64,000 nt of DNA from Sipunculus nudus (Eukaryota > Annelida > Sipuncula > Golfingiida > Sipunculidae). The notes below the pieces were generated by a model. It was not told the DNA's origin, did not search any database, and saw nothing but the letters and a program-made list of their open reading frames with translations. Where the stretch lies: assembly GCA_026874595.1 (NCBI GenBank), contig CM049310.1:35155558-35219557 (forward strand), in the 5' to 3' direction. The translations under genes and the position numbers were made by a program. Shown piece after piece: positions 28,001 to 37,000 of this stretch. How positions within the stretch are numbered: position 1 is the stretch's first letter; each line of letters begins with the position of its first letter.

Positions 28001-31000
28001 TATGGCCTTGGAGGCGTTCTACTCCAAGAGCACGGGAATGAGCTAAAACCTGTGGCGTTTGCTTCAAGATCTCTCAGTAGCGCGGAGGCCAACTATGCCC
28101 AAATTGAAAAAGAGTGTCTTGCTGCAGTTTGGGCGTGTGAGAAGTTTGCACAGTACCTGTCAGGCCTAGAAACATTTACACTACAAACAGACCACAAACC
28201 GCTTGTTCCATTGATAAATGGAAAAAGCTTAGACCAGGTGCCACAACGATGCCAGCGCCTTCTGATCAGGCTAATGAGATTTAATCCTGAAGCTGTTCAC
28301 ATTCCAGGAAAGCTACTGTTAATTGCAGACACGTTGTCAAGAAGCCCACTGGCAGAAAATACACCTGATCAGGAGTTGGGTGAAGACATCGAAGCTTACA
28401 TCAGTGCCGTCGAAAGTTACCGGCCAATGTCACCTGAGAAATTTACAGAAATCCAGAAAGCTACGGCTCAAGATCTGATATTGACTGAGGCAATTCGTTA
28501 TACCATGTCAGGATGGCCAAGGTACATCCAGGATGTAGCTGAGCCGTTGAGAGTCTACTTTGGTGTAAAAGACCATTTAAGTGTAGCCAATGGTTTGTTG
28601 TTGTTCGACGATAGAATTGTTGTTCCAGGTGTTATGCAAACTGAAATGCTTGACCGGATACATGATGGGCACCAAGGAATCTCTAAGTGTAGAGAGAGAG
28701 CTAAATCTGGTGTCTGGTGGCCTTCTATGAACAAGGAAATTCAGGACAAAGTTAACTCATGCGAGCATTGCCAAACCTATAGGCCAACCCAACGCAAGGA
28801 ACCTTTGATAACTACACCAATGCCAAACAGGCCTTGGGAAGCCATCGCCTCAGATTTGTGTGAATACAAAAGAGAAATGTACTTAGTCACTGTTGACTAT
28901 TTTTCAAGGTACATAGAGATCGCACATCTGCCAGATTCAACAGCAGGAACTGTCATATTGAAACTGAAGTCCCTATTTGCTAGATGGGGAATTCCGGATC
29001 GCCTTATATCGGACAATGGACCACAATATGGTTCAGCTGAATTTGCTGACTTTGCTGCTCAGTATGGGTTTAATCACGACACAACAAGCCCATACAATCC
29101 ACAAGCCAATGGTGCAGTAGAGCGAGCAGTGGAAACTGCTAAGAACATTTTAAGACAGGATGACCCATTCCTAGCACTGTTAGTATACAGAGCAACACCG
29201 AACACGGCAACTGGTTACAGCCAAGCAAAGCTCATGATGGGCAGAGAGATAAAAAGCACATTACCAGTACTTCCAAGGAAGTTAGAGCCTAATTGGCCAT
29301 CTATGGCTAAAATAAAAGAAAAGGACGCACAGACAAAACATGCCTATGAATCTCACTACAACCGTAGGCACGGAGTTCAACCTTTGAACCCTATCTGCCC
29401 TGGCACCCAGGTACGCATAAAAACTGACAATGAAGATTTCTGGACGAAAACAGGGAAAGTGTTAGGTCAGTATAGAGGTAGCAGTAGGTCATACATGGTT
29501 CTCACAGAGCAGGGTCGCACAGTTCGTCGTAATCGTCGTCACATCCGGCCTGTCGCAGAATCGAATGATACCACAGATGCAAACGCAGGAGATCAACACA
29601 ACCCTCCTTCAGAGATACCTTCCGCAGTGGATAGTGGTATGTCAACTGATGATCCGTCCTCGGCGTCTGTTGAATCATCATGTGTTAACCCGTCTGTGAC
29701 TACACGATCAGGACGCCAAGTGAAACCAGTTCAACGACTGGATCTGTAATTGTGTTAGTCATAGGTGCTATTAAGGCTTTATGGGCCAGAATAATGCCTT
29801 GCCGTAATAGCTGTCTGAGATGGACAGTCTACTCCATCTCAGCTCGCAGTTTATTTAGTTTTCTTAGTTTTAATTTAACTCGTTTTATCAGAACCATGAA
29901 CCTTTGGAATATACCAGTGTTTTAACCAGTGCACAGTTATAATTTCTTCTGATGTGCATAGCAAACTTTTTGCCATATAAGACTTTTTTTTTGCGAATGG
30001 CTATATTAAGGTAACCTGGTGATATATCTTGCCTTGTATCATTCTCAAAGGGGGAGATGTCGTGTAATAGGACTTTGTGGAACAGCCCCGCTAGTAACGT
30101 GTGCACAGGTTGGTGCTACGTCACCGCTTTCTGAATAAAGTTGTGTTCATGGCGCGACGTGTCTGTGGATTTATGACACAGGGCACAAATCATTAAAACT
30201 GGACCTAGAATCTTCATTCTTGACACACAGGGAGACCCATGAAAAGTCTCCATGGAAACCTGAAATTAGGTCTCTGTTACCCATATTCTTTAAGCTGTAT
30301 GGCTCCAAATTACCCCCCAGAATAATGGAAAATTTGATACAAAAACTGCAGTATCTCAATAACTACAACACTGATGGTCATGATTTTCGGCATACATATT
30401 GATCATGACCTGTTCCATCAGATTTTTTTTCTCTTTTTTTGATACCTTTAAAGATGTGGTTATCTGTCAACAGGGTACAAATCGCAACAACTGGTCTCTG
30501 TTACCCATATCCTTCAAGCTATAGGACTCCGAAGTATCCCTCAGAATAATGGACAATTTGATACAAAAGCTGAAGTATCTGAACAACTAATGGGGAGATC
30601 ACCATGATTCTTTGCATGGATATTGATGTTTGTAAGTGTTTTGATTAGTTTCTGCAGACTGGTGGAGCCACCTGTATTTTTGTACCCGCCAAAATGAAGT
30701 TTTGTGGATACTATGTTTTTGACCGGGTTCCTCCGACGTTGCCGCGTTCATTTCCAGAGAGCTCCTCTGGGACTTGATTTTATCAGCTTTCCAAGCTCAT
30801 ATCTCGGGAACCGTTTGACTGATCAGGAAATAAAATTTATACTAATGTAGCCCTTGGATAGCTCTATAACATACACAAAAAATGGTGGCGCCACCTGTAA
30901 CCATGTTTGCACAGTGTCCATCTGTTCATCTGCCTTTGGTTAAAATCACTCGTATATCTGCAGTGAATTGACTAATTCACCTGAAATTCGGCATGCGTAT

Positions 31001-34000
31001 ACATCCTGGATAGTTTTCTTGATTTTATGACAGGTGGCGCCACCTACATTCTCATTCACACTGATGACATCCAAGCTCATATTTCAGGAACCGTTTGACC
31101 GATCGGGCCAAAATTTTGCATGTGTATAGATCTAACATAGCTCTTTATCATACACAAAACTGGTGGCACCACCTGCAACCATTTTTGCACAGCGTCTGTC
31201 TGTTTGTCTGCCGTGCAATAAAGTCCCTCACATCTTGGCAGTGGTTTGACATATCTGCCTAAAATTTTGCAGTTTTATACATCCTGGATAGCTTTCTTGA
31301 CTTTATGACAGGTGGCGCCACCTTTATTCTAGTTTATGCTGCAGACATCCAAGCTCATATCTCAGGAACCGTTTGAACGATTGGGCCAAAATTTTGCATG
31401 TGTATAGATCTCACATAGGTCTTTATCATACACAAAACTGGAGGGGCCACCTGCAACCAATTTTGCACATTTTGCACAGCGTCTGTCTGTTGGTCTGCCG
31501 TGGCCTAAAATCACTCATTTCTCTGTAGTGGTTTGACATAACTGCCTAAAATTATGCAGGTTTATACATCCTGGATAGCTTTCTTGATTTTATGACAGGT
31601 GGCACCACCTACATTCTAGTTAACGCTGCACACATCCAAGCTAATATCTCAGGAACCATTTGACTGATTGGGCCAAAATTGTGCTTGTGTTTAGCTCTCA
31701 CATAGGTCTTTATCATACACAAAACTGCAACCATTTTTGCACAGCGTCTGTCTGTTTGTCTGCCGTGGGCTAAAATCACTCATATCCATGTAGTGGTTTG
31801 ACTTTTCTGCCTAAAATTTTGCATATGTATACAACTTGGACAGCTTTCTGGATTTGTGGTAGGTTGCACAACCTACATACACATTTAGGCTGCAGACATT
31901 CATGCTAATATGCAACATACCTCACTCTGTTTCCCCTTGCCACTCAATCCATGCCTCACTTCACTCTGATTTTGGCAGATAAACGTAGTCACTTGTCGGC
32001 TACCCGTATTCTAGTTTTTAAAGTTTACACATTTTTTCTCTATTTTTCAGATATATAAATACAGACTAAATCTTGGCCTGTTGGTTAATCTGTTTGATGC
32101 TTCAGTTGAATGGGTATCTACCATTCTGATGATAAAATTTCCTTTTGTGAATCTCTTCCCAGTCAGCTTAGCGTCATGACCCATGGGTCACTTGTTAATA
32201 ATTATTGTAAATTAGAATTATTCTGATATTCATATTACAGCAGCTTCTTAATATGGTGGGTGTCTGTTAACTTGCAAACCTACATGGTCTCTTCCTACCT
32301 CACTTACATGACTGTGCAGTGGAAACAAAATAGGAAAATATAGGAGATTAAAGCCTAAATGCTGGAAAATGCAGCATTATAAGAGACAATTTTTTCATGG
32401 AAACATCTACAAAGTCTTCATATGCTCTGATGATATCACAACTTGAACATTAAAGCTGCAATGAATAGAACAAGTTGGTTGCAGGTGGCCCCTCCAGTTT
32501 TGTGTATGATAAGGACCTATGTGAGATCTATACACATGCAAAATTTTGGCCCAATCGTTCAAACAGTTCCCGAGATATGAGCTTGGATGTCTGCAGCATA
32601 AACTAGAATAAAGGTGGCGCCACCTGTCATAAAATCAAGAAAGCTATCCAGGATGTATAAAACTGCAAAATTTTAGGCAGATATGTCAAACCACTGCCAA
32701 GATGTGAGTGACTTTATTGCACGGCAGACAAACAGACAGACGCTGTGCAAAAATGGTTGCAGGTGGTGCCACCAGTTTTGTGTAAGATAAAGAGCTATGT
32801 TAGATCTATACACATGCAAAATTTTGGCCCGATCGGTCAAACGGTTCCCGAGATATGAGCTTGGATGTCATCAGCGTGAACGTGAATGTAGGTGGTGCCA
32901 CCTGTCATAAAATAAAGAAAGCTATCAAGGATGTATAAAACTGCAAAATTTTAGGCAGATATGTCAAACCACTGCCGAGATATGAGTGACATTATTGCAC
33001 GGCAGACAAACAGACAGACGCTGTGCAAAAATGGTTGAAGGTGGCGCCACCAGTTTCGCGTATGATAAAGAGCTATGTTAGATCTATATACATGCAAAAT
33101 TTTGGCCCGATCGGTCAAACGGTTCCCGAAATATGAGCTTGGATGTCATCAGCGTGAATGAGAATGTAGGTGACGCCACCTGTCATAAAATCAAGAAAGC
33201 TATCCAGGATGTATACGCATGCCGAATTTCAGGTGAATTAGTCAATTCACTGCAGAGATATGAGTGATTTTAACCAAAGGCAGATGAACAGATGGACACT
33301 GTGCAAACATGGTTACAGGTGGCGCCACCATTTTTTGTGTATGTTATTGAGCTATCCAAGGGCTACATTAGTATAAATTTTATTTCCTGATCAGTCAAAC
33401 GGTTCCCAAGATTTGAGCTTGGAAAGCTGATAAAATCAAGTCCCAGGGGAGCTCTCTGGAAACGAACGCGGCAACGGCGGAGGAACCCGGTCAAAAACAT
33501 AGTATCCACAAAACTTCGTTTTGGCGGATACAAAAATACAGGTGGCTCCACCAGTCTGCAGAAACTAATAAAAACACTTACAAACATCAATATCCATGCA
33601 AAGAATCATGGTGATCTCCCCATTAGTTGTTCAGATACTTCAGCTTTTGTATCAAATTGTCCATTATTCTGAGGGATACTTCGGAGTCCTATAGCTTGAA
33701 GGATATGGTTAACAGAGACCTAATTTTAAGTTTCCACAGGCACTTTTCATGGGCTTTCTTGCATGACAAGAATGAAGATTCTAGGTCCAGTTGTTGCGAT
33801 TTGTACCCTGTTGACAGATAACCACATCTTTAAAGGTATCAAAAAAAGAGAAAAAAAATCGTAAAAATTTGAAAAAAATAGAGGTGGCGCACCCAGTCTG
33901 CAGAAACTGATGGAACAGGTCATGATCAATATGTATGCCAAAAATCATGACCATCAGTGTTGTAGTTATTGAGATACTGCAGTTTTTGTATCAAATTTTC

Positions 34001-37000
34001 CATTATTCTGGGGGGTAATTTGGAGCCATACAGCTTAAAGAATATGGGTAACAGAGACCTAATTTCAGGTTTCCATGGAGACTTTTCATGGGTCTCCCTG
34101 TGTGTCAAGAATGAAGATTCTAGGTCCAGTTTTAATGATTTGTGCCCTGTTAACAGATGTTCATAACTTTAAAGGTCTCAAAAACAGAGAAAAAATTCGT
34201 AAAAAAAACCCGAACAAATACAGGTGGTGCCACCCAGTCTGCTGAAACTGATGAAACACTCCATGATCAATATCCATGAAAAAAATTATGGTGATCTCTG
34301 CATTAGTTGTTCAGATACTTCAGCTTTTGTATCAAATTTTCCATTATTCTGAGCTGTACTTTGGAGTGCCATAGCTCAAAGGATATGGGTAACAGAGACC
34401 TAATTTCAGGTGTCCATGGAGACTAATCATGGGTCTCCCTGTGTGTCAACAATGAAGATTCTAGGTGCAGTCCTTACCATTTGTACCCTGTTGACAGATA
34501 ACTACATCCTGAAAGGTCTCGAAAATAGAGAAAAAAAAATTGTGAAAATTTGAAAAAATACAGGTGGCACCACCAGTCTGCAGGTACTGATGAAACACCT
34601 CTTGATCAATATGTATGCCAAAAATCATGACCATCAGTGTTGTAGTTATTGAGATGTTGCAGTTTGTTTTTATCAAATTTTCCATTATTCTGGGGGGTTA
34701 TTGGGAGCCCCCCATAGCTCAAAGGATATGGGTAACAGAGACCTTATTTCAGGTTTCCATGCAGACTTTTTATGGACCTCTCAGTGTGTCAAGAATGAAG
34801 ATTCTAGGTCCAGTCTTTATGATTTGTGCCCTGTTAACAGCTGTTAACATTTTTAAATTCGTAAAAAATCGAAAAATTCAGGTGGCGCCACCAGTCTGCA
34901 GGAAGTGATGGAACATCTCATGATCAATACGTATGCCAAAAATCATGACCATCAGTCAAGTAGTTAATGAGATATTGAAGTTTTTGTATGAAATTTTTTA
35001 CTTTTCTGGGGGGTACTTTGGGGCCCAATAGCTCGAAGGATATGGGTAACAGAGATCTAATTTATGGTTTCCACAGAGACTTTTAATAGGTTTCTCAGTG
35101 TGTCAAGAATGAAGATTCTAGGTCCAGCGGTTACGATTTGTGCCACGTTAACAGATGACAGCATCTTTAAACGTCTCAAAAATAGAGGAAAAAATTGTAA
35201 AAAAAATCGAAAAATACAGGTGGCCCCACCAGTCTGCAGGAACTTATGGAACATCTCATGATCAATATGTATGCCAAAAATCATGACCATCAGTGTTGTA
35301 GTTATTGAGATATTGAAGTTTTTGTATGGAATTTTTTACTATTCTTGGGGGTACTTTGGGGCCCCATGGCTCGAAGGATATGGGTAAGAGAGACCTAAAT
35401 TCTGGTTTCCAAGGAGATTTTTCATGGACCTCTCAGTGTATCAAGAATTAAGATTCTAGGTCTAGGCTTTACGATTTGTGCCTTGTTAACAGATGTTCAC
35501 ATTTTTAAAGGTCTCAAAAATAGAGAAAAAAATTTGTAAAAAATCGAAAAATACAGGTGGCACCACCAGTCTGCAGGAAGTGATGGAACATCTCATGATC
35601 AATATGTATGCCAAAAATCATGACCATCAGTCAAGTAGTTAATGAGATATTGAAGTTTTTGTATGAAATTTTTGACTTTTCTGGGGGGTATTTTGGGGCC
35701 CCATAGCTCGGAAGAATATGGGTAACAGAGACCTAATTTCTGGTTTCCAAGGAGATTTTTCATGGACCTCTCAGAATCCCAAGTTACAAGGTTCTAGGTT
35801 CAGCGGTTACGATTTGTGCCTGGTTAACGGACGAACAGACGGACAAACGGACAGACGGACAACGGACAAAGAGTGATCTCTATAGCTCAGATGACTTTCA
35901 GTCAGCTGAGCTTAAAAAGGAGCTTCTATCCTTAAACCATCTGCAGAGTTAAACTTGACATTTTACTCCCTACATGGGTTTTTTTTTTCAAGTCTAACAT
36001 CGTCTCAGCTCTTTGGACCCTTTTGCCACCACAATCACTAAATATCCATTCTTATAATACCTAGATGTTAACATTCAAGACTTCTGCTCATTACTATATA
36101 GATGAGAAAGCAGCTATGCAGACTCAAGTTAAATTGTACAAACATGAAAGAGTGTGCTAAAATAATACAACATTTTGGTTCCCATTTAAGAATATATACT
36201 ATTACCACCAGCTGTCAGAAATTAGTATGCAAAAAGCAAAAAATAAAAATTTTTGTCTGGCAGTGGTTTCCTTTGATAAAAAGTATAAATACTAGACATT
36301 GGCATCAGGAGGGCAGAGCTGCTATCAATACCTAACCTGTTGAGTTGTCCTATTTCCCAGGGCTTTAGCTATCTTCTTCCAACGACGAGCCTCTACTTCT
36401 TCTGGAGGAAACTCGACCAGGAGCTGCTCGAGGCGCCGCTGTTCCTCTGCTGTCCACAGCTGGTTGAACGTGGCTGACTTGGTCTGGTCCTTGACTCGAC
36501 CTCTAACCACAAAACCCATCGATGGACAGATGTCAACCATGGTGGATGAAGAAGGACAAGGTTTTGCTGGTTTAAAAAGAAATGTAAAAATATATTCACA
36601 ACATAGTTTTATAATCATTTTCTAGCATGCACATCCAACTGAAGGTAAAAAACTGAACTCTGAATGTAGGGGATGTGTTGTGTCGTTCATGACCTTTGAT
36701 ATCATGAAAGCCATTGATTTGGTTTCACAGATTTCCTGGTGTGTGGCAAGAGAAGTACTAGTTATTCTACAACTTCTCTTCCTGGTATTATTTAACTATT
36801 TCTTTAACTTATCAGATATATAATTTCTAAACCAGCACTATGACAGGACAGATGTAAATTTTTTTTCTCAAATTTCTGACCACATAAAAAGTCCAAAATC
36901 ACTCACTCTCAATATTTTCAACATCTCCTGTTTTCTTATTGCGTGTTTGGTGGTGATGGGATTGGAGCAATGGACCCTCAGTCCCTGACATGTAATTCTC

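Larger units (their letters stand above)
25553..30178 (+). mobile_element. intact Ty3/gypsy LTR retrotransposon, short LTRs, Steamer-like layout
   Basis: Length is 4626 bp. The two 121-bp LTRs look identical by eye and start TGTCG and end GACA. The 5-bp duplication CAGGG flanks it (25548-25552 and 30179-30183). A candidate primer-binding site, TGGTGGCAGCGGG, starts directly after the 5' LTR. A purine tract, AAAGGGGGAGA, directly precedes the 3' LTR. One Gag-Pol frame fills the interior. Identical LTRs and an open frame mean a recent insertion. The element runs opposite to ZZZ3. Size, short LTRs, single frame and 5-bp duplication resemble Steamer-like elements of bivalves; that placement is inference and needs a reverse-transcriptase tree. 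Confidence 0.95.
23796..32196 (+). mobile_element. family A Helitron-like tandem-repeat element, left copy
   Basis: The 5' end is a stem-loop TAGCTCAGCTGACT-GAA-AGTCATCTGAGCTA, then a GTCC/GTCT head ending GTTAAC at 23876. Monomers of about 320 bp follow (CACAAATCGTAA, CTAGAATCTTCATTCTTGAC, GGAAACCAGAAATTAGGTC, TTACCCATATCCTT, GATTTTTGGCATACATATTG, CTGCAGACTGGTGGCGCCAC). The 3' end has GTCAGCTTAGC, then a hairpin on GACCCATGGGTC and CTTGTT. It is interrupted by a gypsy element and by a family B element. The short frames repeated in each monomer on both strands are not genes. Confidence 0.72.
23796..35912. repeat. 12-kb palindrome with arms of 3.0-3.4 kb
   Basis: The outer ends are AGCTCAGCTGACTGAAAGTC and its reverse complement. 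The left arm runs 23796-31460 (about 3.0 kb without the retrotransposon). The right arm runs 32475-35912 (3.4 kb). The order of monomers mirrors across the arms, and most blocks look well above 90% alike by eye. Differences are monomer-scale gains and losses: the left arm lacks about 95 bp near 30495 and about one B monomer. The unpaired centre, 31461-32474, contains the 3' ends of the nested B and A elements. A transcript from either strand could form a very long double-stranded RNA. Confidence 0.9.

Noticed and set aside
24413-35290. Many 60-97-codon frames repeated on both strands
   Set aside because: They recur because the family A monomers recur and keep their length. No domain, and mirror copies exist in opposite arms.
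23796-35912. Two independent insertions in opposite orientation rather than one inverted duplication
   Set aside because: Both arms carry the same B element nested at the same point in A, which two separate insertions would not be expected to produce.
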